Below are positions 35,908-43,785 of a stretch of DNA of 59,181 nt, piece after piece (position 1 is the stretch's first letter; each line of letters starts with the position of its first letter). Source of the DNA: Chlorobium ferrooxidans DSM 13031 (GTDB lineage: Bacteria; Bacteroidota; Chlorobiia; Chlorobiales; Chlorobiaceae); the NCBI RefSeq assembly GCF_000168715.1, contig NZ_AASE01000017.1, positions 1 to 59,181 on the forward strand. The letters are read 5' to 3'. Under the pieces are notes generated by a model. It saw only the letters and a program-made list of their open reading frames with translations. It did not search any database and was not told where the DNA came from. The position numbers and the translations under genes were made by a program.

Positions 35908-36402
35908 ATGACCAAAACCGTTCGGAACCTCATGAAGACAGCTCTCCCGCTTGCAATCCTCCTGCTGTTGCCGGCAACGAAGCCGCTTACAGCAGAAAAT
36001 GTAGTTCCGGCAAGCTCAGCGATATATCAGACCGGCTCAATCACCGTTCACATCAAGGGGCTTAAAAATCCCGACGGCATGCTTGGCTTTGCACTCTATA
36101 CGACAAAGAGAGGTTTTCCCGACAAACCCGATTGCGCCTTTGCGACAAGAGTATGTAAAAACGGAAGTTCCTCAATTGACGCCACATTTGAAAACATCCC
36201 CTATGGATCCTATGCCGTAAGTGTACTGCATGATGAAAACAGCAATGGTAAAATGGACAAGAACTTTATCGGCATTCCAAATGAGGGGTTCGGTGTTTCA
36301 AACAACCCTAAAATCAGGCGTGGTCCGCCATCATTCAGTGATGCACTTTTTTCGCTTGACACCTCAAAGCTTGAGTTAAGTATTTCAATGAACTATTTCT
36401 AA
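35908..36402 (+). CDS. exported DUF2141-family protein
   Basis: The protein (164 residues from this start) has a signal peptide (NLMKTALPLAILLLLPATKP, cleavage near LTAEN) and one DUF2141 domain: SITVHIKGLKNPDGMLGFAL, PYGSYAVSVLHDENSNGKMD and IGIPNEGFGVSNNPKIRRGP. The acidic HDENSNGKMD loop resembles a Ca2+-binding EF-type loop. Such periplasmic proteins have no settled role. A reading from 35728 would add 60 residues of non-signal sequence, so ATG 35908 (or 35932, MKTALPL) is preferred. Just ahead of the YnbE-like gene, 32 bases away, it could be the first gene of that operon. Confidence 0.85.
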   Translation: MTKTVRNLMKTALPLAILLLLPATKPLTAENVVPASSAIYQTGSITVHIKGLKNPDGMLGFALYTTKRGFPDKPDCAFATRVCKNGSSSIDATFENIPYGSYAVSVLHDENSNGKMDKNFIGIPNEGFGVSNNPKIRRGPPSFSDALFSLDTSKLELSISMNYF

Positions 36403-36434
36403 CCGCAGAGTTACCCTTAACAAAAGGAACCGTA

Positions 36435-36638
36435 ATGAAGAAATCAACCATCAGTCTGTTAACCCTCTTCTCTTTTACTTCCGCTGCACTCATGAGTGCG
36501 TGCAGCCCGACGGTAAAAGTTGAAGCTCCCGATAAACCCATCGTGATCAACATGAACATAAAAATCGATCACGAAATCAGAATCAGAGTTGACCGTGAAC
36601 TGGACAACCTGCTTGACACCAAAAAAGGATTATTCTAA
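36435..36638 (+). CDS. YnbE-like lipoprotein
   Basis: A 67-residue precursor: signal MKKSTISLLTLFSFTSAALM then lipobox ending SAC with Cys23 as the lipidation site, and a short mature part KVEAPDKPIVINMNIKIDHE followed by RIRVDRELDNLLD. This is the pattern of YnbE, which in E. coli is a lipoprotein partner of YdbH in moving phospholipids to the outer membrane. AAGGAA precedes the ATG. The YdbL- and YdbH-like genes follow, which strongly supports the name. Confidence 0.88.
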   Translation: MKKSTISLLTLFSFTSAALMSACSPTVKVEAPDKPIVINMNIKIDHEIRIRVDRELDNLLDTKKGLF

Positions 36639-36655
36639 CCCGGAGGAACACAACC

Positions 36656-36997
36656 ATGAGAACAATACAGCGAATTGCGTCCAAAACAGCCCTCTTGATC
36701 ATGCTTGCGCTCAGCATTACCCTCCCGGCATATGCGCTTGACCTTGATACTGCCCGATCCAGCGGTCTTGCCGGAGAAGTGGATAACGGGCTGCTTGCCC
36801 TTCCTCCCGGAGCCTCAACTGCAGCACAGGAGCTGATTACCACCATCAACAACTCCCGCCGCGCAGAGTATGCAAAAGTTGCCGCACAGAACAACCTGAC
36901 ACTTGATGTTGTCGGTGCCATGATGTACGAAAAAATCTACTCACGGCTTCCGGCCGGTACGTGGGTCCAGGTCAGGGGCAACTGGGTAAAAAAGTAA
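36656..36997 (+). CDS. YdbL-family periplasmic protein (DUF1318)
   Basis: 113 residues with a signal peptide (KTALLIMLALSITLPAYA, cleavage AYA-LDLD). The mature domain shows LDTARSSGLAGEVDNGLLAL, TTINNSRRAEYAKVAAQNNL and YSRLPAGTWVQVRGNWVKK, as in E. coli YdbL. E. coli YdbL is reported to chaperone or tune YdbH-YnbE. A strong GGAGG precedes the start. The order here is ynbE-ydbL-ydbH, whereas E. coli has ydbH-ynbE-ydbL. Confidence 0.88.
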   Translation: MRTIQRIASKTALLIMLALSITLPAYALDLDTARSSGLAGEVDNGLLALPPGASTAAQELITTINNSRRAEYAKVAAQNNLTLDVVGAMMYEKIYSRLPAGTWVQVRGNWVKK

Positions 36998-37107
36998 ACA
37001 ACCCCGGGTATCGCTGTTCATTGTCCTGATTACGACGTATCGGAACCGATAACGGAATCGTACTGCGGAATCAATTAAGAGTGACGCCCCCATAAAATTT
37101 TCTTTCC

Positions 37108-39243
37108 GTGAAAAAATGGCTGCCTGGCACGCTTGTTTTTCTCCTTCTGCTGCTGGTACTCCTGCCGGTGGCAGCATGGTTCTCTTTTCCCTTTGTGGCG
37201 CCATTGCTTCTCAGCCGGGCTCTGGAAGGAAAACCGTTCCGGATTGAACTTTCCGGTCTTACATCTCCCGGCCTCTCTGGCTTGGGGTTCCGCCAGTTGA
37301 AAGCCTCGTTTACCCCCCCTCCGGACGGGTGCAGCGATGAGCCGATAACCTTTACCCTCTCACTCATTAACGGCCGGCTCTCTTTTCATCCCGTGCTCTC
37401 ATACGGCCCTGCATCATGGGGGATCATGCCGGACAATGTTGATACCGAGATCACCCTGCTGGCTGACTCTCTCTCTCTGGGCACCAATCCCGAGCTTTTT
37501 GTATTCAGCGACAGAACTCCCCAGCTAACCGCCAGGATAACAGCCTCCCGAAGCCGGGGGCTCTCCATCAAACCGCTCTCTCTCTCCTATCCGGTGATTG
37601 ATGGGAAGGCAGGTCGTGAAAAGCTTCGACTGGAAGGAGTAAACTACAGGGTACAACTCAGTGAAGCGGGAAAGTGGCAGCAAGCCGTGGATACGCTCCG
37701 TGTTGCAGCTCTCTACAGTGACGGCGCAGCTTCGCCAGTCAGTAATTTCAAGGCTCTTTTCGGCTCAAAGCGGGATCCGCTCAACCCCTGCACGCTGACA
37801 CTCAGCAACTGCTCCGTTGACCTCTTTGAGTGGCAGGCTTCATCACAGAAAATCGACTACAACCTTAAGGATAAAAAGACCAGATTTACGCTCTCTCTTG
37901 CAGAAATTCCGCTCTCCCAACTGCCGGGTTTTGATCGGGGCGGAAGCAAAACCCCTGCCGCCAGCGGCATGGTAAGCGGATCACTGCCTATCGAGTTTCA
38001 GGACTCGACAATAACCGTCAGAAATGCTGCGCTTGCGGCCACAAAAGGCTCCCGGATCATCTTCTACAGCAAAGAGAAGAGAGCCCTCTTCTCTTTTGAT
38101 ATCGGCGACGCCAAAGGGGGCGACAAGCTCCTGCATGAGCTCAACGCAACCATAAAACTTAACAGCAGCAACAAAAAACTTTCAGGACTCGCAATTCGAA
38201 GCATGTCGGCAATGCTGCTCGGAGGAAAGATCTCCTCAACCCCCTTCAGTTTCGATCCATCAACCAGAATCAGCCGATTCACCATCAAACTGAACAATAT
38301 CAAAGCGCTTGAACGGGTAAAGCTGCACGGCGATTTCAAGGGTTCGCTTTCCGGCTCCATCAGCGGAGTCGTGCCGATTACTATCGACAAATCACGGTTT
38401 GCCGTGAACAACGCCCGGCTGCACTCATCGGGCGGAGGAAAAGTGACCATTGCAACTCCGCGCAAAAAGCAAACCACACAGGAGCGCATATTCAGCAGTG
38501 CAAACTCTGATGCAACCTACACCTTTACCGAACCTGACATACTCCTCACCCGGACACTGGATGGAAGCCTCGCCATTCGCTTTAAACTCAGCCGCCTCGG
38601 CCGCAAAACATCATCAGGAGAGCTGCTGCTGATCGCTCCACTTGGAACGATTACCCTCTGGAAGAACAGGCTTCATCCTGATATTGTATCACTGACTGAC
38701 TTCAGTTCGGGATTGCTTGACGGTTCGCTCTCTATCGCACGCGTCGACTACGATATGGCAAAAAAAAGCGCGGAAACCACCCTTCATGTGAACAACATAC
38801 CCCTGCAGAAACTGCTGGATCTCCAGGGAACGAAAAAGATTTTTGCAACCGGTACGATCAAGGGCGACATCCCCATTGCCTTAAAGAATGAGCTGTTTGA
38901 AATCCGAAATGGAGGAATGAATGCCGAACAGAACGGTCAGATCATCTATGCCTCGACTGCGGAGGAGCGGGCTGCCGCCAACCAGGGGCTGCGCACAACC
39001 TATGAGGCCCTTTCAAACTTTCTCTATGTGCATTTGAACTCTTCATTAAGCATGACCCCTGACGGCAAGTCTGTCATTGCAGTCCAGCTCAAGGGGAGCA
39101 ATCCCGATTTTCAGAATGGACGGGCGGTGGAGTTGAATCTCAATGTCGAGCAGAATCTGCTTGAACTCATGCGAAGTCTCTCCATCTCTTCAAATGTCGA
39201 AGAGATCATATCGGAAAAAGCACTGCAAATGCAGAAGAAATAG
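37108..39243 (+). CDS. YdbH-like AsmA-superfamily intermembrane lipid transport protein
   Basis: A 711-residue protein with one N-terminal membrane helix (LPGTLVFLLLLLVLLPVAAW) and a long beta-rich periplasmic part. Its C-terminal third has the YdbH pattern: FSSGLLDGSLSIARVDYDMA, TTLHVNNIPLQKLLDLQGTK, ATGTIKGDIPIALKNELFEI and RNGGMNAEQNGQIIY, then YVHLNSSLSMTPDGKSVIAV. AsmA-like proteins form a hydrophobic groove bridging both membranes; E. coli YdbH shares phospholipid delivery with TamB and YhdP. The start is GTG at 37108. A 12-bp inverted repeat covers the stop. E. coli YdbH is longer, about 880 residues, so this is a short form. Confidence 0.87.
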   Translation: MKKWLPGTLVFLLLLLVLLPVAAWFSFPFVAPLLLSRALEGKPFRIELSGLTSPGLSGLGFRQLKASFTPPPDGCSDEPITFTLSLINGRLSFHPVLSYGPASWGIMPDNVDTEITLLADSLSLGTNPELFVFSDRTPQLTARITASRSRGLSIKPLSLSYPVIDGKAGREKLRLEGVNYRVQLSEAGKWQQAVDTLRVAALYSDGAASPVSNFKALFGSKRDPLNPCTLTLSNCSVDLFEWQASSQKIDYNLKDKKTRFTLSLAEIPLSQLPGFDRGGSKTPAASGMVSGSLPIEFQDSTITVRNAALAATKGSRIIFYSKEKRALFSFDIGDAKGGDKLLHELNATIKLNSSNKKLSGLAIRSMSAMLLGGKISSTPFSFDPSTRISRFTIKLNNIKALERVKLHGDFKGSLSGSISGVVPITIDKSRFAVNNARLHSSGGGKVTIATPRKKQTTQERIFSSANSDATYTFTEPDILLTRTLDGSLAIRFKLSRLGRKTSSGELLLIAPLGTITLWKNRLHPDIVSLTDFSSGLLDGSLSIARVDYDMAKKSAETTLHVNNIPLQKLLDLQGTKKIFATGTIKGDIPIALKNELFEIRNGGMNAEQNGQIIYASTAEERAAANQGLRTTYEALSNFLYVHLNSSLSMTPDGKSVIAVQLKGSNPDFQNGRAVELNLNVEQNLLELMRSLSISSNVEEIISEKALQMQKK

Positions 39244-39257
39244 CCCTGCATTTGCAG
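39223..39257. terminator. 12-bp inverted repeat over the ydbH-like stop
   Basis: CTGCAAATGCAG (39223-39234) and CTGCATTTGCAG (39246-39257) are exact inverted copies around an 11-base loop holding the TAG stop. No T-run follows, so termination strength is uncertain. Confidence 0.45.
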
Positions 39258-39451
39258 CATCTCTGGCCCTCATCCCGGTTCCTCCCGCTTTATACACCCC
39301 TTGCCTCCCTTCCTGAACAGTCAAAAAAGCGTTTAATCTCCCCGATTTTCACAATACATCATTGCAAAACAAAACGAAAAAGCGCTGATAACTGTTGTTG
39401 TAATGAGAAAACCTGAAGTGTATCCGGTATAATCAATCAGATAACAACACT

Positions 39452-39721
39452 ATGGAACGCAAACTCTTTATCAACAAGTTCGACCGCAAACTCAGGTCGT
39501 GGGATCGCGATATAGCAAAGCTTGAAAAGAGAGCAGAGAAGATCACGCAAAACCTGAAGAAGCATATCGAAGAGGTAAAACTGCATCGTGAAGCCACAGC
39601 GACAAAAGCTGCTGATCTTCTGCACAGCAGCGAGGATGCCTGGATGGAGATGAGAAAGGGTGCTGAAGTTGCCCTTAACGACCTGAAAAAGGCATTCAGA
39701 AAAGCAAAGTCAAAGTTCTGA
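39452..39721 (+). CDS. coiled-coil hypothetical protein (89 aa)
   Basis: A small, highly charged, fully helical protein: MERKLFINKFDRKLRSWDRD, then IAKLEKRAEKITQNLKKHIE and a second helix RKGAEVALNDLKKAFRKAKS. Heptad-like spacing of Leu, Ile and Ala suggests an antiparallel coiled coil. Similar small coiled-coil proteins are seen in stress or gas-vesicle contexts, but I make no call. It stands alone, about 200 bases after the ydbH-like gene. Confidence 0.75.
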   Translation: MERKLFINKFDRKLRSWDRDIAKLEKRAEKITQNLKKHIEEVKLHREATATKAADLLHSSEDAWMEMRKGAEVALNDLKKAFRKAKSKF

Positions 39722-40046
39722 ACCTATCGAGAGTGGCTCTTGATCCTTTACCATGCACAAATCGAACAGGCACCTGAAAGCCGGAAGTGCACTGCTCTAT
39801 CATAGAGAAGCTGCTTCAGGAAGTGATAATCCGGATAATTTATATCTATTTTCCTACCAGAAGGTAACGTCTGTTTAGTTTTCTACCTTTTTGTAGCATA
39901 TACTCCCGGCGAAATCGCAAAGAAAGATTCGGCATCTTCTTTCAAGATATACAGTTAACGATACTCTTTCTTTTCGGCACGGTTATTGCTTAATTAAAGG
40001 CAGGCAGGAGAGGTAACCCTGACAACCCTTTAAACAAGCGATAAAC
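39722..40046. other. gene-free stretch upstream of MORN-like gene
   Basis: 325 bases with no credible frame. Two short palindromic stretches, TACCAGAAGGTA near 39855 and CTACCTTTTTGTAG near 39884, could be part of a leader or regulatory site for the following gene. Confidence 0.4.
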
Positions 40047-40979
40047 ATGAGCAGCGTAAACACTCTTTACGGGGATCTTTCGGGAGTGGAGTTCCGCACT
40101 CTCTTTTCAAACGGCAAGATGGATGGCTGTCTTGTCACAGAGCCCAATACCCTGACAACGCCCTACGGCTCCCTTGTTCCCCAGTATGAAGCGGAGGATA
40201 TGGGACGGCGAGCGGTAAAACCGCTCTACTTCTACAAGGACGGCTCGCTCAAATCGATAGCACTGCAGTCACAAACCATGCTTGAAACGCCGGTTGGAGC
40301 TATCCCTGCTGAACTGGTCACCTTTCACAAAAACGGCAGCATCAAGCGGATATTTCCCCTTGACGGAAAGCTGAGTGGATTCTGGTCCTGGAAAAACGAG
40401 TTTGCCCTTGCAGAGGCACTTACCTTCCGTTCTCCGGCCGGTGAACTCACCGCGAAAATTATAGCGCTCCAGTTTTATGAGAGTGGCGCACTGAAAAGCA
40501 TAACCCTCTGGCCCGGTCAAACGCTCAAGGTGACAACCCCGGTTGGAGAGATCACCATCCGGACGGGACTGGCTTTCTATGAATCGGGTGAAATACGCTC
40601 GTTTGAGCCGCTTAAAAAAATTGATATCCCGACGCCAATCGGCATACTGACTGCCTACGATAACGAGCCGAACGGCATTCATGGTGATATCAACTCCGTC
40701 CAGCTCTCGGTGGATGGATCGGTTGAAGCCCTCAGTACGGTTGATCATGCCGTAGAGGTTTCAATACCGGGTTCCGGAAGTGAACTCTTTAGGCCCGGAG
40801 TAAAAAACAACGTGTGCGGTGATGAACGCAAGGTCAGCGTGCCTATGAAAGTACGATTCGAAAAGAGAGCTGTTGTTTTTCACGACAATCCGGAGTTCTC
40901 CTTCGATCTGGAAAAAAGCCGTTTTGCCATCATGCAGATGGACAGCGTAACCAAAGAACCCCTCTACTCCTGCGGGTAA
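40047..40979 (+). CDS. repeat protein with MORN/YwqK-like units (310 aa)
   Basis: The soluble protein is made of about four related units of 35-50 residues: LYFYKDGSLKSIALQSQTML, VTFHKNGSIKRIFPLDG, LQFYESGALKSITLWPGQTL and LAFYESGEIRSFEPLKKIDI, each joined by a TPVG/TPIG turn. The F-Y-x-G-x-hydrophobic-K-S pattern is like MORN_2/YwqK antitoxin repeats. A short C-terminal region (KVSVPMKVRFEKRAVVFHDN) follows without repeats. Similar proteins are found in several anaerobes, with no role known. There is no signal peptide. A GTGGAC repeat starts just past the stop. Confidence 0.75.
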   Translation: MSSVNTLYGDLSGVEFRTLFSNGKMDGCLVTEPNTLTTPYGSLVPQYEAEDMGRRAVKPLYFYKDGSLKSIALQSQTMLETPVGAIPAELVTFHKNGSIKRIFPLDGKLSGFWSWKNEFALAEALTFRSPAGELTAKIIALQFYESGALKSITLWPGQTLKVTTPVGEITIRTGLAFYESGEIRSFEPLKKIDIPTPIGILTAYDNEPNGIHGDINSVQLSVDGSVEALSTVDHAVEVSIPGSGSELFRPGVKNNVCGDERKVSVPMKVRFEKRAVVFHDNPEFSFDLEKSRFAIMQMDSVTKEPLYSCG

Positions 40980-40990
40980 AGAGGAAAAAA

Positions 40991-41048
40991 GTGGACACTG
41001 TGGACGAAGAAATGGTGGACAGAAGTGGACGAAAGTGGACAAGATTGA
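40991..41048. repeat. GTGGAC-rich repeat, distant third copy
   Basis: GTGGACACTGTGGACGAAG, AAATGGTGGACAGAAGTGG, ACGAAAGTGGACAAGATTG. It shares the middle block with the copies at 16211 and 16339, showing the repeat is dispersed. Confidence 0.75.
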
Positions 41049-41084
41049 AAAGAAGATAGTTGTCCACGAATTTCACAAATTACT

Positions 41085-41110
41085 GTAGGGGCAATCCCTT
41101 GTGGTTGCCC
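41085..41110. repeat. REP-like palindrome with GTAG head
   Basis: GTAG followed by GGGCAA, loop TCCCTTGTGG, TTGCCC. A GTAG tetramer plus imperfect palindrome is the REP format used by RAYT proteins. Near-identical sequences recur widely in other bacterial genomes (from memory). Lying between convergent genes, it may also end transcripts. Confidence 0.5.
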
Positions 41111-41151
41111 TAATTGCTGTCCCTGAAGTCCTTTAAGTCCTATTTTAAATC

Positions 41152-42525
41152 TCAGAATTTCAAACTCTTCACCGCATTCCGGCCGGCCATCCAGCCGGTT
41201 GAAAATGCTGCCTGGAGGTTGTAGCCTCCGATCTCTCCGGCATAGTCGAGCAGTTCACCGCATAAAAGCAGCTTCGGCACAATCCGAGACTCCATGCTCT
41301 TCGGGTTCACCTCTGCAAGTGAAACACCGCCGGCCGATACCTCCCCCTGATCAAGCACTGTTTCACGAACGCTTCCAAGCGGAAAGCGCTTCAGCACAGC
41401 GAGCAAGGCGAGCCGTTTCTCTTTGGGAAGTATACTCCAGGTCACCTCGCTCTCAATTGCGGCATGACGCATGATCGAGGGCACAAGAGCGGTAGGTATA
41501 GTGCCGTGGGGTGCCGTGCCGAATGCTCCCTCGGGCGGCGCTATCGGGCAGATCTGCAGGAATTTGCGCACCATCTGTGCGCCATTTTTTTTGGTCTGGC
41601 GAAGCAGAAACTGTTCGACTTCGGCGGTTGTATGATCAGGAAAGAGATCGGCAAAAAGCTGGCAGCTGCCGGACTCCCGCATAAGCTCCGCAATATCGCG
41701 TGAAAGCGAGAGTGCCGCAGGCCCGCTGAAACCGCGGTGGGTGAAGAGCAGATCTCCTCGCCGTTCGACACTCCGCCCTCCCCCGGATGCGACAAGTCCG
41801 GCCGAACGCAGGGCAACTCCTGCAAGAGAGGCCGGAGGCGGCTTGATGGTATAAACCGGAGTGAGTGCGGCCGAGGGAGCCATGACCGTATGACCGAATG
41901 TCTTTGCAATCGAAAGGCCGTCTCCGGTTGTTCCGGTTCCGGAGTATGAAACGCCGCCGGTAGCCAGAATAAGGGCATCCGAGGTGAATAGTGTACCTGT
42001 ACTTCTGACCTGAAACAGGCCATCCCGCTGCTCAACACTTTTGACCCTGCAGGAGGTGCGCACAACTACCGACGAGATCCGCTGCAGCTCCTCAAAAGCA
42101 ATCGCTACCGATGAGGCCTCGCCGCTATCGGGAAACACCTTTCCATCGGCTCTCACCCCGGTTGTAACACCTCGTGCAAGCAGCAGCTGAAGAAGGTCAC
42201 TGCTGGTAAAACTGTACAATGCATGGCGCAGAAAACGCTGTTCATTGCGGCGGATAAAACCTTTTTCAAGCAGCTCTTGCGGGCTGCCCTCGTGGGTGAC
42301 ATTACATTTGCCTCCGCCGGAGAGTCTGAGTTTTGTTCCGGTACGGGGGTTGCGCTCAAGCAGGGTGATGGTACATGCTTCAGTGCCGATTCCGGCATCT
42401 TCGGCTGCCCGCCTCGCCGAGACGGCGGCCAGCAACCCTGAGGCCCCCCCTCCGATAATGATAATAGAGCTGTGAGAGGCGATTGGGGTTCGCTCTCTCT
42501 CCTTTACTGGTGCAGTTTTTTTCAT
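41152..42525 (-). CDS. BaiN/HI0933-family flavoprotein
   Basis: A 457-residue FAD protein: IIIIGGGASGLLAAVSARRA near residue 20, TKLRLSGGGKCNVTHEGSP, ILATGGVSYSGTGTTGDGLS, and C-terminal VSAGGVSLAEVNPKSMESRI then LLLCGELLDYAGEIGGYNLQ, ending AFSTGWMAGR. These match the HI0933/YhiN family of presumed NAD(P)H-linked oxidoreductases; BaiN of gut clostridia is one. Substrate unknown. Convergent with the repeat gene across a 172-base gap filled with repeats. The start at 42525 has no Shine-Dalgarno match. Confidence 0.9.
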   Translation of the reverse strand: MKKTAPVKERERTPIASHSSIIIIGGGASGLLAAVSARRAAEDAGIGTEACTITLLERNPRTGTKLRLSGGGKCNVTHEGSPQELLEKGFIRRNEQRFLRHALYSFTSSDLLQLLLARGVTTGVRADGKVFPDSGEASSVAIAFEELQRISSVVVRTSCRVKSVEQRDGLFQVRSTGTLFTSDALILATGGVSYSGTGTTGDGLSIAKTFGHTVMAPSAALTPVYTIKPPPASLAGVALRSAGLVASGGGRSVERRGDLLFTHRGFSGPAALSLSRDIAELMRESGSCQLFADLFPDHTTAEVEQFLLRQTKKNGAQMVRKFLQICPIAPPEGAFGTAPHGTIPTALVPSIMRHAAIESEVTWSILPKEKRLALLAVLKRFPLGSVRETVLDQGEVSAGGVSLAEVNPKSMESRIVPKLLLCGELLDYAGEIGGYNLQAAFSTGWMAGRNAVKSLKF

Positions 42526-42618
42526 GGGGGTAAAGTTACACCGGCAGGGGAAATGTGCAAGTGTTCTTTTTGAGATGAAAGTTCATTGCAAACGAGGGGT
42601 ACAACACTCCACCGGGAG

Positions 42619-43782
42619 CTACTCCTGGATCTTTACCCTCATGCCGTCACGAAGTTCATTGGTGGGATGCACAACGACCTTCTCCCCCTCCCTGAGCCCG
42701 GAGAGCAGCTCGGCCTGCCAGGTCCCACGCATGCCGATCCTGACGGCCTTCTCGACAGCTTTGCCTCCATCAATGACGAAGAGGTGCCACTCATCCTTTC
42801 CCCTGAACAGGGCGCTTACCGGTACCTGGAGCACATTATTTGCTTCACTGAGAACAATCTCTGCCTGAACACGGAAATTATCGCCGAGAAGCGGTTCATA
42901 CGCGTTCAGGAGTGCCACAATATTGACCCGTTTCTCCTCGATGCCGAGTGCGGAGACTTTGGTGTATGCTGCAGGCTCGATGCTTTTCACCACTCCCCGC
43001 AGATCCTTCCGGCCACCCCATGCGGTGATCACAACAGGGTTTCCGGGACGCACCTTTGTGGCCTCACTTGAGAGTACGTCAATGACAATCTCGATTGCCG
43101 AAGGGTCGCCGATATCGACAATCGGAGATCCGGCAGTGATGAGCCTCTCGCTCTTTTCATGGATTCGCAGTACCCGTCCATCGGCAGGTGAGATCACCGC
43201 CAAAGGCTTTCCTGATATCTGACTGTTGGTAAAGGTCTGAATCGCATCCAGGCTGTAACGGGCTGCTGTTGCTGCCGCACCGGCGGCTTCGGCCTCTTTG
43301 CGGGCAATTGCCGCCTCACTCGCAGCAAGTTCAGCGGCTTCAAGTGATACGGCACCCTCCTGCTTGAGGTTCCGGTAACGCACAGCGTGGCGGTCTGCCT
43401 GTTCTCGAGTGAGCAGAGCACGGCGGTGACGCGCATTGGCTTCAGCAAATAGAGCACGGGCGGCTTCGGCTTTTGCTGCGGCTTCCTGCCCGGCTCTTGA
43501 GTCAAGTTCCGGCGGAAGAAGTGAGGCAAGCACACTGCCTTTGCGGACACTGTCACCCTCCTCGATGGTCATTCTCAAAAGCTTTCCGGTTACCGGAGCG
43601 GCAAGAACATACCGGTCGTTTACCCGCGTAACGCCTTCGCCGTCAAGCGTTACCTGAAGCGGGCCGCGGCGGACGACACCGGTATCAACGGGAAGCGGAG
43701 CGGGTCTGAATACAAAAAAGAGGATGAGAGCAACTGCTGCAAGCGAGAGCCCTGCTATTCTCTGTGTTTTCGATAAGGTCAT
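42619..43782 (-). CDS. HlyD/MFP-family periplasmic adaptor
   Basis: A 387-residue membrane-fusion protein with one N-terminal helix (IAGLSLAAVALILFFVF). VRRGPLQVTLDGEGVTRVND and VLAAPVTGKLLRMTIEEGDS are the first barrel/lipoyl half, an Ala/Glu-rich coiled hairpin (about 90-170) follows, and AVISPADGRVLRIHEKSERL is the second lipoyl half. The barrel and end (VPVSALFRGKDEWHLFVIDG) are typical. It should link the ABC permease to an outer-membrane exit duct. Start is 3 bases after the permease stop. Confidence 0.92.
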   Translation of the reverse strand: MTLSKTQRIAGLSLAAVALILFFVFRPAPLPVDTGVVRRGPLQVTLDGEGVTRVNDRYVLAAPVTGKLLRMTIEEGDSVRKGSVLASLLPPELDSRAGQEAAAKAEAARALFAEANARHRRALLTREQADRHAVRYRNLKQEGAVSLEAAELAASEAAIARKEAEAAGAAATAARYSLDAIQTFTNSQISGKPLAVISPADGRVLRIHEKSERLITAGSPIVDIGDPSAIEIVIDVLSSEATKVRPGNPVVITAWGGRKDLRGVVKSIEPAAYTKVSALGIEEKRVNIVALLNAYEPLLGDNFRVQAEIVLSEANNVLQVPVSALFRGKDEWHLFVIDGGKAVEKAVRIGMRGTWQAELLSGLREGEKVVVHPTNELRDGMRVKIQE

Positions 43783-43785
43783 AAT

